From positions 434,001 through 498,000 of the forward strand of contig NC_092406.1 of NCBI RefSeq assembly GCF_009017415.1: a stretch of 64,000 bases of DNA, given 5' to 3'. Below are positions 12,101 through 22,146 of this stretch, in pieces (the stretch's first letter is position 1; each line of letters begins with the position of its first letter). A program made the translations under genes and the position numbers. The notes beneath the pieces were generated by a model, which was given only the letters and a program-made list of their open reading frames with translations, made no database searches and was not told the origin of the DNA. The stretch comes from Aspergillus flavus (Eukaryota > Ascomycota > Eurotiomycetes > Eurotiales > Aspergillaceae).

Positions 12101-12399
12101 TCCAGTGGGGCAACATCCTCTCTGTCAGGAATAAACGCATGTCCATCCTCCAAGCAGACCCCGTCCGCAAACAGCGTCGTAACCCCTGGCTTCCCTTGTC
12201 GATGGCCATATCCCTCGTCATCGCAATTTTCGTCACCGAAGTTCCGGGCTTCCATAGATTATTCAACACCGCGCCGGTCCCCATCGAGTTCTGGTTTATT
12301 CCTCTAGCGCTGGCGCTGGGGATTCTGCTTATGGACGAGCTTCGAAAGCTGCTAGTGCGACAATTCCCGAAGAGCATCATTGCGAAGATCGCTTGGTGA
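9103..12399 (+). CDS. P-type ATPase, type IIC (Na,K-ATPase alpha-like)
   Basis: A single uninterrupted frame of 1098 residues. The actuator motif TGES is at residues 292-295, the phosphorylation motif CSDKTGTLTQ has Asp456, and the hinge TGDGVNDAPAL has Asp797/Asp801. Hydrophobic segments fit ten membrane helices: two before the actuator domain, two around residues 365-425 (including AFIPEGMPVGV in helix 4), and six C-terminal. Helix 4 PEG and the wording before DKTGT place it with animal Na,K/H,K-type pumps rather than fungal ENA (IID) or PMA (IIIA) pumps. Fungal IIC pumps are known, but their physiological ion is poorly settled. Helix 6 reads CVFTDLF, where animal pumps have CIDLGTDM, so one of two cation-binding Asp positions appears replaced. 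The N-terminal ~100 residues are polar and probably cytosolic. Confidence 0.93.
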   Translation: MADSPSSSDPPEKDLETGEQRLGRPERRTTIKFDGMSAPDTQGGVYQPQQSNRPRSLSRDSVKSGRSGVQSSGTAGIPIEFRTLSIQISEAQRATEELIKERQEKEKHPDQDYFESLDFHILSTDRLSQQLNVDCRYGLSSSAAAQRLQRDGKNVIAHHRENYLKKVLGYVFGGFCSVLWIGVIIFFICWKPLSNPPSVPSLAMAILVIIVIVLQASFSAFQDWSTKHVMNSILNLLPSEALVLRDGKQTRVPSTDLVVGDIVYIGIGNKVPADMRLFQSSGDVRFDRAVLTGESDEIDGAIDATDNNFLETRNIAFMGTSVTNGNAVGMVVLTGSRSVMGRIAKMTAGVKEKPTLIQKEITRFVTIIIGLTITLVLIILFTWVGWLRVDHYSFMNVVAMLNNVMGCVVAFIPEGMPVGVALTLMMVAKRMKKANILPKGLATVETLGCVNVICSDKTGTLTQNKMSVRSLGLLDMSLDVKQLPNIQRNDMSESLKSLLRGSLLCNDAFFDPATVALPVNERGVTGNATDAAVLRFAESIMPDGRNQLSTFERIHQVPFNSKNKWMLTIHRDPTDTDGYLVFVKGAPDVLLPKCTSYLSGIDSTVKILDETAKGLFSNFQAELSRRAERVIVICQRRFTPRASIGSNDFNDEVLAECVQGLTVTGIFGIIDPPRLETAETVSACRRAGVRFFMVTGDFGLTAAAIARDIGIFSGTAEPDTVDDLKPFTDGEIGEKQSLHSRHSLLVDGKHISTLNDWQWDTICKYEEIVFARTTPEQKYRIVEELKSRDNVVAVTGDGVNDAPALRAADIGIAVVSGSDVAIEAADLVLLDRFDSIAQAIRLGRLVFQNLQKLIAYLLPAGSWSEIWPVLMNVFFGVPLPLSSFLMIIICVFTDLFCSLSLIMEKEEYDLLSVPPRNHKKDHLINLKIYGQSYLFVGVMEAFCAHSMFFLYMYKKAGIPFHALIFAFERYSDGFYGYTQDELTNFNNVGQGVYFVSLVMLQWGNILSVRNKRMSILQADPVRKQRRNPWLPLSMAISLVIAIFVTEVPGFHRLFNTAPVPIEFWFIPLALALGILLMDELRKLLVRQFPKSIIAKIAW

Positions 12400-13207
12400 T
12401 TGAATTTTGGCCAGAGGGAAGCAACACGAGTACTATCCTCTGTTGTTCTAGAGGGAATGGGTTATCTTTCGAATCAAAGATGATGTATGAGAAGGTTCAT
12501 GAAAAAGAAAACGGTGGCAATATTGTTAATAAGTTCATGTACATGCCTGCAATTGGATAAAAGTGACCTGTCACAAGTCGAATGTGAATACGTGAAAATA
12601 ATTCCCGAAATGAATATACTACCAAGTAATACTAGATGCTAGTGGTATTTTCTTCAACGTCTCTATCCTATAATTTATTGCTCAGCATATACATGATTCA
12701 TGATTTAAGCTACCTACTAATACGAGTGTCAACTGGGCAGATTTCAAAAACACCCCATGATCATGCTTGCATAGCCAAGACTACGCCTAAAGCTTATCAT
12801 GGGTCAAGCTTTCAGAAAAATTACCTGGATTAGTAGTGACTTGCACAATTGACGTCGAAGACTGGTGACGTATTGGCCATTACTTCGTAACTTAAGTGAA
12901 AGGCAGGGATGTACTTCCTGCGTTGACTGCACCCTGTCGGCATCCGGAGCTGTACAATTGTCCTCAGGTTCCGAAGATTATAATTACGATCTATGAGAGT
13001 ATTTGTAGGATGTCAAGTGTAAGTGATAATTAGCTCGGTTAGCATGAAATGCCCTAAGCACCTATAGAATTATATATCCAACGGCAAGAAGGGAAGGGAA
13101 CAAAGCATAAGTCAAACGAACGGTAGGTATACAGGTAATAAAAGTGACAGCCACGCAGGGAAAAGAATGGCTAGATGAATTAAAAATAACTTTAACGGGG
13201 CAAACTT
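12400..13207. other. Convergent intergenic region, no gene seen
   Basis: Spacer between the 3' ends of the plus-strand ATPase gene and the minus-strand TBC gene. It is AT-rich and holds only short frames. It should contain both polyadenylation regions. Confidence 0.6.
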
Positions 13208-15587
13208 CTAATGCCGCACTTTGCCCGCTTCCCTAACCTCGCTCATAAATCCATCTTCATCGCCCGCGGTCGTGAGTATCCAGTAGTCACCAACGCCGGC
13301 ATTGGAGAATTGACCACCAAAGCCCCCTGCAAGTGTTACCGGAGCACTATGGCGCTCCTTAGGCTTGGCTCCGGCACTACGGGGCCCCCATCCGAGGATT
13401 TCCCTAACCGTGGCACGACTCTCGTCATCCGGCTTGGTAAATCCAAACAGTTGCGCCTGCAAGCAACCGAGAACCGCCACTGCGGCTCGAATCATGATGC
13501 GGTCTCCCTCGAATACCCAGCAGTCCCAGACGCGGCTGATACGCTCGAGGTCTAGACCGTTTGTGAGGAGGGAGCGGAACATTGGCTCCCAGATCTCTTC
13601 ATCCGAGAGCTGAAGCGTCTCGGTAAGGTGAGTGGCTAGGCGAGGGAATTTATAACGAAGGGTCGCAGTCGTTAGTGTGTAAGTACGACCGATCGCCCCC
13701 CGGTCGAGGGTGAGGAAAGCAACAGGCAAAGATCGATTGAGAGCATTGGCCATTGCGAGGAAAGCAGATGAAGGTGATGGGAATTGAAGGACGAGGAGAG
13801 CAGCAATTGTCTATCGCTGATTAGCTTTAACGATGCGTGAACTTATCTAGATGTGTCACTTACGTGAAGACCAGTGATATAGCCCACGTCACTCCGATAC
13901 ATAGAGTATGCCTCCAATACGTCAATCAAGGATTCCCGTAAAGGGCCGCCTACCTGGAACAGTTTCAAATCTGGGAATGCTTTGGATGCGTCGGCTTCAA
14001 TTGCCTCAAACCACTCTCGCATTCGTTTGTTACTCTCTCCAGCGTCGCCATCGGCCCTTGACCGTACGTCTTTGGCGCGCTGCAATGCCTTCTTGTACGT
14101 TTCCTCGGACAAAGACAGCTCATTGCCGATGGCGCGCTGCCAGGTTGTTCCTCTGCTTCGAGCAGGTATTCCACGCCACCACAGTTCACGTGTTCTGGTT
14201 TCACCTATGGCATTCTCCCAATTGGGGTAAACGTAATCATCCCAGATACGCTGAAGTGTTTCTCGGGTGTTGTCCTTCTCGCACTTGGCTGAGGCAGCCT
14301 TCGCCGCCCGGCGCTTGTCTGTTGAAGTGGAGTTAGTAAGTTCTGCATAAGACAAACCGTAAAGCAAGCCAGAAAAAGTTTACCTGCTTCCCGTGACTGC
14401 GCCATCATTCTCTTGTACTCTTTCAGATGCTTCTTTTCCTCCTTCTGATCCTTAGGAGGAAGCCAACTGGGCCGTGTTCTCGTGAGAACCTTCTCCTTTT
14501 CTTTGCTGATGGGTAAAGGATCAATCATGATGTTGGACTTTTGCAACGGGGGCAGCTCAATAGTGCCTCTAGAACCCCGCTTAGACTCCTCGCTCGACCT
14601 CAGGGACGATAGGCCGCTTTGCAGGTTTTCTCCCCGCTTCCGTTCGCGCTGGTCTGCATGATGTTCTAGAGCCTCGGTGATGATCTTTGCTTCTTCCGAC
14701 AAATCGGACATCATGCTATTGTACGAATAAACACGCGGGTTACGCGGGGAAATCTGGCCACGTTCAGGGCCTGCAGAGCTAGATCGCACGGCAGGTCGAG
14801 CGGGTCGAGATCCGCTTGGTGATCTTACGCCCGGCAATGAAACATCCTTGACGGAGTGCGATAAGGGGAGGGGCCGAGGTCCCGGACTCCGACCGTTCGG
14901 ACTCGTGCTTCGAGAGGCTGAGCGATCTTCAAGAGGTCGAGGAGATATCGGGACGTTCCACAGACTTGCATCTTCTGGTAGCTCCTCATCTGAATCATGA
15001 TATTCTTCCTCCAATTCCTTTAAGGTCTTGCGATTTGGCTGCCAGGACTGTTTTCGGTTCAAAGTAGGCCGGGCATTGGCTGGCGACAAGGATAGGCTAT
15101 GAGTAGACGGCGAAGAGCCCAGATGAGATGCTGGTCGAAGGGGCGATGTGGATCGAGCACGCTGAGAGTTGGGCGTTTTTGACGGCGACTTGGTACTGCC
15201 AGGGTCACGTTTATTCCCAGACTTTGATCTGGAAACACTGCGTGTCTGCAGACTGAGCATTCCGTTGACTTGTGCCGGGGGCTTGTGCAAACCCTTCGTT
15301 TGTTGCGAGGTAGTGGTTAATTCGCGCGTCGTGATCATCGGGGTTTTGGACTGCATTCGTGCGGTCGATGACCGCGGAAGGCCGGGCCGACCATAGGGCG
15401 AGGCGACGGCATTGTTATATGCTAGATCCGCGTCGTCTTCAAGGCCAATATCTTCAAAGTTGGAGATATCCGTAAAGATGCCATCGGGGCCATCGAGTTG
15501 GGAGGAGGAGCGGAATGAGGAGGATTTAGAAGATTTGGAACCGGAAAGTTCGGGCGGGGAATTGGGCGTTGTGCAAACGGTGGTCAT
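13208..15587 (-). CDS. TBC-domain protein (Rab GAP fold) lacking both catalytic fingers
   Basis: Three exons, 15587-14384, 14318-13864 and 13810-13208 (introns 65 and 53 nt), give 753 residues. The ATG at 15587 ([14 protein letters not shown]) is preferred; an in-frame ATG at 15632 would add 15 residues. The first ~370 residues are Ser/Pro/Arg-rich and disordered. A charged helical stretch follows, then the TBC domain from [20 protein letters not shown] (about residue 440) to the Trp-Asp-Cys region near the end. Across exon 3 the protein reads [18 protein letters not shown], supporting the splice. In active TBC proteins an Arg finger (IxxDxxR) and a Gln finger (YxQ) complete the Rab active site. 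Here the matching positions are Lys514 (IEADASK) and Thr550 (GYITG). The domain architecture resembles the TBC1D12/14 group, so it may bind Rabs or act as a scaffold without classical GAP activity. Confidence 0.87.
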
Positions 15588-17168
15588 ATCGTACCGTGCA
15601 AGTTGTTTTGACTGATCTATCGGAATGAACAAGAAGCGGCAAGATATTCCACTGTTGCCGATGGTAGTGAACAGAATACCAGGTTGTGACTGGGTGGGTC
15701 GCGCAGCGAATGCCGTGTCAAAACTTGGTGGTAAGAAAATCGAGATGTAAGAAACGAAAGACGGTAGGGCAGGACTATGTTCAAATCCAACACCAGGCGA
15801 TATTAAGATAATCGACTATTGAACGTGACACTAAGAATCATCCAGAACCCGGTAAATATCCAGACCAGGTGCCGGTGACGATGTCGCTGTTTCCGTGATA
15901 TCGCAATGTGAGATGATCAGGAGACAGACTAGGACATATGTAGATGGTCGTCAAACATCGAATAGGAGTCACTTAACGAAAGAAAGTTCAAAGAAAGGGT
16001 AAACGAGGGAGGAAGGGGTTTCGATCAAGCGAAGGACGAGAAATGATGAAAAAAAAAAAAGGAAAAGCAAAATGGACGAGGTGGGGAGAAGGAAATAGAT
16101 GGGGAAGAAAGAGAAGGGGGGATGAAATGAGATGATGGAGACTTGAAGCTGCAACCGGCGTGGCCGATGGGCCTGAGGCTGCGAGGTCACCGTCTTTGGA
16201 CGCGGTCTGGCCAATCCCACGACTGCGGCTGGTGCAGTGAAACTATACCAGAAAAATACCATTCCAGATGCCGATCTCTGACCAAAGGATTCCCTGCTCA
16301 CAGGGCTAAACAGACGGGAGGATACTAGTCCCAGTGGTAATCTTACCGGTTCGAAACAAAACGCCACAGCCACAGTCTCGTCACCGAAGCGTCATGCTGC
16401 ACCGTTTATGTCGAGGAACTTATTAAAAAAAAACAGGGTTATCGCGTGCGGTCAAAATCAAAATCGCTTTTCCTGATGTACATCATCGGATTTGTTGACA
16501 ATTACCTTGTCGGGCCTGGAAATCAACAAAATATGTTGCCTCCCCCTTTCTACGCCTGTTTGTCCAGTCACATTGGTGTCCACGCCGAAAGGTTCCGTGG
16601 TATGTGAGGTTCGTTCCACGGACCCTTATATCCACAGTTCTTCCAACACAATTTGGTGGAATTCTTTCGACGCCCGAGCATGCAGTTCGCGTTGTTTTAA
16701 CTCAGAACCAACATTGGTTGGTAATTGGCTGCTATTCCGTACATAATTCGTCCTAATCGTCCTAGTAATCTCTCAGTGGTTCCCGCGACCACGATCGGAG
16801 ATCTGAGACAAAATAGTATTTGCCACACTCGCTCCACTCTCAAGCTGAAGCTTTTTTATTCTCTCTCCCCTTGAGTCCTCTCGCTTCTCTATATATTAGT
16901 TCCCACTACACATGATTGAGACCCGCTAGAAAATAAATAAATAACAACAATACTAAATTATGGAAGGCACTATGATCCCACCTGTGTTAGTAAATGGTAC
17001 CCATATTAAACAGAACGGTTATTTATTGGCCACACCGTTAGGCTGAAAACCACGCATCAGTCAACAACATTAGACAATGCGCACTAAGTGAAACGGTGGA
17101 GATCAAGTTGTAAAAATTTTGCGACTGAATCCCGGCTCAACGCTCAAGGGTAAGGCTGTACATTCCAG
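15588..17168. other. Promoter and leader of the TBC gene; 3' flank of TERT
   Basis: No gene is recognised. From about 15975 to 16135 the plus strand is purine-rich (including an A run at 16049-16060), so the coding strand of the TBC gene is CT-rich there, as expected for a fungal core promoter/5' leader. The remaining part near 17000 should be the 3' region of the telomerase gene. Confidence 0.5.
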
Positions 17169-20100
17169 TCAAAACCTCCAGCTACCATACATCAAGTTTC
17201 CCTTCTGTACTACTTGTGCTAGTCGCTTAGCCTTCGCATCCGATCTTGGCCGACTGCCTTTCAACACCAGTTCTAACCAGCGCAACGCAAGAGTGTATCG
17301 TGTTTGTTTGCGGCTCAACACAAACCGGAACGCCGCTGCTGCGAGATACTGAACTTGTGAATGCTGCACAGTGCATACAGAGGGCGACGAAGATTCCATG
17401 GTTGCATCTCGCTGACCCCAGCATCTTTTGCCCTGAACGAGTCGATGTGCGAGCTGTGTTGTATCTCGGACAATCCGAATGATCACCTCGGACGAAGGGT
17501 GCGCTCGACCCCGAAGCGATCTCATATACTGATACATCTTCATAGCGGTGGTTAGATAGTTTGCATATAGAGTTGAAAGGACCACCGTAAGCGAATTGTG
17601 ATTTGTGTCCAGGTACATAGGATGCATGAGTAGCTTGAAGGATGTCAGCAATTTCCGGTGCAGCGTACGGCCCGGGACTCGTGCGGACTCGACGGTCAGG
17701 GAGTTAGCGAGGGTCTCGGCAGCGGAGTCGCCCCCTTCGAGTATGCGATCATGATCTTTGTGAATTTCTAGAGTGCGAGTATCAATTAAGCTCCCGCAGT
17801 AGGGGAAGAGTGAAGTGTCAACCAGTCGAGGGATATGAGTCCCGTCCACAGCAGCGGCGAAATTGACGAGGCTCTTGGCTGGGTTGACAGAGACACCATA
17901 TGCAGGCTGTCCTTTGATCATCACTTCCAAGAAACGCTTGGCAAGGTCGGGATTCGAGGTGACCAGTAAAAAGTCGTCAACAAGACGCAGAAGCAGCGTT
18001 TCATCCGACTGTAGAAACGCTAGAACTTCGCGCTCCATTTCTGCATAGAATAAGTTGCAGAGAATACTAGACAGCACCGAGCCCTGGGGAATACCATTAC
18101 GCTGGCGGAAATACTTCCTGCCAAGTTTCACCAGATTATTGCGGACGTGCTCGTGGAGCAAATCCAGCAAATCCTCAGTATCATACTCTTTCTGTCCCGT
18201 CGTATCCACAAAAACCGTGTTCCTTCTGTTGGTAGTTCCACCATTATTGATTGCTTCCGTCAGATGCTGTGGTCTCGCAGCAGGTGCTGCTCTGGCCACG
18301 AACTTGCGGAAAGCTTTGCTCTGCCTTGCTTCGCGCATCGGCCACATGCTACCAAATTCATCTGGCGGGCGCATTTCGACATGCCTGGTGAAGTGATACG
18401 CTTCTTCGGATACTAGGTCCTCAATGAGACGGACCAGTTTATCCTGAGGTATTGTATCGAAGCAAGACTGGATGTCTAGTTTGACAAAATAAAAGACCGG
18501 CAACGAGCCAGCTTCGTGGTAATGTAGTAGCAGGCGTTCTTTGAAGGCTTTGAGCCGCAAATGAATATCTCCTACAGAAAATAAACACGAGCCTAGGTCG
18601 TCTTGTTTCCGCATCTTCTCGTAGTTCAAAATGCCATAGATAGGGGTGATGGTTGAGTTGACACTTTGCCCAAAGAAGCGGCCTTTGCTTCCCGCCCATT
18701 TGTTGTTTACCAACATTCTTCGTCGTAGATTCAGAATTGGGCGAATGCCCGTTGACTTTGGAAGGAGCCGCAAGGTACCATATGGCAGAGACCTACGACC
18801 GAGCATACGCTCCGCCTTGTCTGACTTCAGTTCCTCGAATGTAGAAAGCTTCAGGTCGGCCAAGGGCTGCTCAGTCAAGTGACGCCAGACATCGTGCTGG
18901 AAATAGAATAAGCGATTGCGGTGGGTTTGAGATTCAGTGACGTAAAAGTTGGCCCGTACAAGAGGTATCAAAATCGAGTCGAATATGTAGTAGATAATTT
19001 CGTGTAATATTTCAGTGCGTTTTTGTAAATCAGACAATGAAACTTTGTTCTTTGGAGAATTCTGGTCGTGGACTGCCGGGGGTTCAAGCCATGGTATGCA
19101 TGTTATCTACAAGGCACTCGCATTAGCAAATGCCTCTGGTAGGATGAATACAATATAGTCAAACCTTAATCCCCTTGCAGATTTCATGAATGCTTAGGCT
19201 TTCAAACCGTCGCATGCGCACGAATCGATCGACGTGTTTGAAGACAACATGCTGATTGTTGAGCTTATGTTGACCTATGCCATAAAATTGGGGAGGTATT
19301 AAGCTTCGCAGTACTGCTCGACAGAAAGCAGATACTGACGAAGCTGGTGTTGCATAGTCTGTCAGACTGAGTTTCGGTTTCATAACGTTCGTTCTGATGG
19401 CATGACCTTGCGCTTCCGGTAGAAACGAGGCCGTTGGCGTCGGTTTGGCTACATGATCAGCTGCTACATGCTGATGGTGATCTCGCAATTGTGTTACCAA
19501 TGGTCCTGATGCTGATGATCCCAATTCTGCACTGGAAGTCACAGACTGGGGATCGGCAGGACCAAGTTTCCAGGGACCAGTGCGCTAAGACCTTAGTGCT
19601 AATTTTACGAAGAAAGGTGGTATGACAAACCTGTGGTGGACAATAATAGCGTAACAACTCCCTATATGAGCATCTCTCATGACGATTTTGTAACTGTTGA
19701 ACTAATTCTAAGGCTCTGCCTCGAAGCCTTTTGGGTATTTTTGTCGATCCACTGCATTTCTTGTCAGCCTTGGCAAGATCGTTTGCGGAACACTGGGGCT
19801 TGTTACCTCCGCTTTTCGGACTGGGCGATCTCTTCCTCGCGAGAGGAGTAATCTTTGACAGGAAGAGTAGACGTACGGGTATCAGGCAGACATGTGAACA
19901 CGTTGTGCAGACCAAATTGCCTGGGGAAGATGTGTTTCATAACATGCACAGTCTGCAATAATGAATCTGAAGAGGGGAAGCGATTCAGGACGTCTGCTCT
20001 AACCGTCAATAGGATGCCTTATCCACAACATGGGCTTCGAAATCACTTACGCCGGTTTGACAAGCCAAATTGAACTTGCCCCTTCGCGTCGAATGCAGGA

Positions 20101-21274
20101 CGCGCATAAAGCATACGTCGTCGGAAGAGCACTACGCTATTTGGTTTGGAGATATCACTCCTGCCGCCCTCTGCTCTGCTTTTGGGGCTAGGATTTCCAT
20201 CGACTCCCACTGGCCGTGAAGAACTGCTTGTAGTAGTTTCTGCAATCTTAGCATTCCGAGTTTGCGTTTCAGCTAGCTTATTCATTGGTTCAAGATCTGA
20301 TAGCGGAATACCTGTATTCGAGCATAAGTAGTCATTCGCTAGGGCGCGAATGGCACGGCTTACCGCTCAATTGATAGTAGATGCCTTTCCGACAATCTAT
20401 GGCAGTAAATACCCCACAGTCGAATAAGAGACTTGTCATGATGTCTTCCCCGCTGCTCCCCAGAAGGCCAAGGATATCGGTCCAAGGGGCACGCTTAAGG
20501 GACTGGACATTCTTGTTTGGGAATCGTGCTACTATGCCACGAAGACTACAGGCGAGAGTATCATTCCGAGTTGTAGCTTGCAGTCCGTTCGCTCGTTCAA
20601 ATCCATGGGTTAAAATGTGTTTCGGTCTCTGATACAAGAATGCGTTGCGATTGAACAGCGTCGATACAACGTAATCCACAACCTGTATATGGAGTCAGCC
20701 AGAAGCCTCCGCAGCGATCATGTATATCAGTCGGCATTTGTCGTTAAAGGTATTTATGCAAATCACCAGACTACCAGAGGAAAAATTCCGGATGGGGATT
20801 ATGAGGGCGTGTTCAAGAACCTGTAGATAACATATCGCATCTTACCTCTGCTTGAGGACAAGGTGGTCCAGTATCGGTACTGGCGAGTAACGATCTATCC
20901 GGTGATGCCGTGAATTCAGCTAATTCCCGCCGTCGTTCCTGATCGGAACCAGCAGTTGGTTCTTTTAGTATGCCTACTAGAGTTGTATCCAGTAACTGTG
21001 ACAGCTCTTCATCCTGGTCTCCTGAACAGCCAGCACGACTCGGGTCGTGGCTACGCACCGACGCAATCCTTCCGCGGCGGGATTTGGAGGATTTAGGTAT
21101 TCGCTCAAGGAGATACTGTCTTAGTGTCACAACCCGTCGATAGTATATGGAGATCACTGGATGGGTTTGTTCCAATGAATCTTCACCAGGGACAGTGCTG
21201 GTCTGGAAGGAGAATTGCAGCAGGTCCTCCCGTGCTTGGCCATCCTTGACGGGCCTCTTCCTTTTTTTACCCAT
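17169..21274 (-). CDS. TERT: Telomerase reverse transcriptase (TERT)
   Basis: Seven exons give 1224 residues: 21274-20846, 20682-20364, 20311-20051, 19993-19807, 19751-19631, 19584-19165 and 19106-17169. Introns are 163, 52, 57, 55, 46, 58 nt long and all junctions keep frame. A basic KKRKRP patch at residues 3-8 could be a nuclear localisation signal. The RNA-binding region includes HVLNRFP, the T-motif-like block PRQFGLHNVFTC, RCSYRELLRYYCP and the CP/QFP-side block IPPQFYGIG. RT motif 1/2 is around TLRLLPKSTGIRPILNLRRR. Motif A is FVKLDIQSCFD (Asp790), B' is NGIPQGSVLSSILCNLFYAEME, and C is RLVDDFLLV (Asp956, Asp957), so the catalytic triad is complete. A TERT-type insertion lies between motifs A and B'. 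The enzyme extends chromosome ends using its RNA subunit. The first intron is long, so an extra small exon there cannot be excluded. It is divergent from the cluster regulator. Confidence 0.93.
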
Positions 21275-22146
21275 GGATAAAGATACCTTGAATAATCAAC
21301 CTTACATAGTGGTAAGCTAGATTGTTGATTGAGACTGATTGGTTGGTGTGGCATATACTCAGCACAAGTTGAAGGCGGACGCGACGCGCTTGGACAGCAC
21401 CGCCTAACCTTATTCGGGTAAAATTGGCATCACTAGGCATCAACGATAAAGTGCCTGAGGATTTACACTTCCCTGAATAAGCTTAGATCAGCGCCGCTTC
21501 TAGCTGCAGGACAGGGTAAGAGGTAGTAAATCAAGTGTACTACTGCCTACGCTATGTTCTTCGGCTACAGGTACTATTTAGAAGCTTGTCCAAAGAGCCA
21601 ATCATCAACAGAATAACATTATCGCAACCATCTGCAACCACGAAAGGCAATTCAAGCCAACCATGCCCCCAAGAATTAAGGACGCGATAACTAAGCCCGT
21701 TCTAACGCCTTCAGAGATAAGCACACTAGTGCATCAACACTACTGCGACCTCTGGAGGCACCGTCGCCCAGTCTATCATGGCTTGCTTCCTCCAGATGAG
21801 AGAAGTCCGTCCATGATGCCTCTGGGGATGTTGTGGACCGTGCATGTGGAGACATGGCTCTTTTACTTTCCCACAGTGCGCGGTCGCTGAGAGTTAGCCC
21901 GAAGTGGGCGGCTGCCATATAGGTTTCGGGCCAGTTGCTCTCCACCTTCCCGAGCGCTATTACGCAACGCTGGTGGCCAAGAGAAGTCGCGTCGAGCCAA
22001 ATTATTGTGCAGCGAATAGCTGGGGCTCCGTACCCGAGGTCCGGGGAATTGCGGGGTCCCCAGAAGTTGGCAAGTTGGTGTCCCTTAACTAGGTGCCAAA
22101 TGCACTCCACGCTCGGGCTGTATGCAGCCTTGGATATTGCCTGACC
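21275..22146. promoter_or_regulatory. Divergent promoter region TERT / cluster regulator
   Basis: Contains only overlapping short frames. The longest minus-strand frame (21691-22233) has no recognisable domain and overlaps the regulator's first exon, so it is treated as chance. The GGTGGRSCCGR word found at the other cluster promoters was not seen here. A GGGGTCCCC palindrome lies near 22052-22060. Confidence 0.45.
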
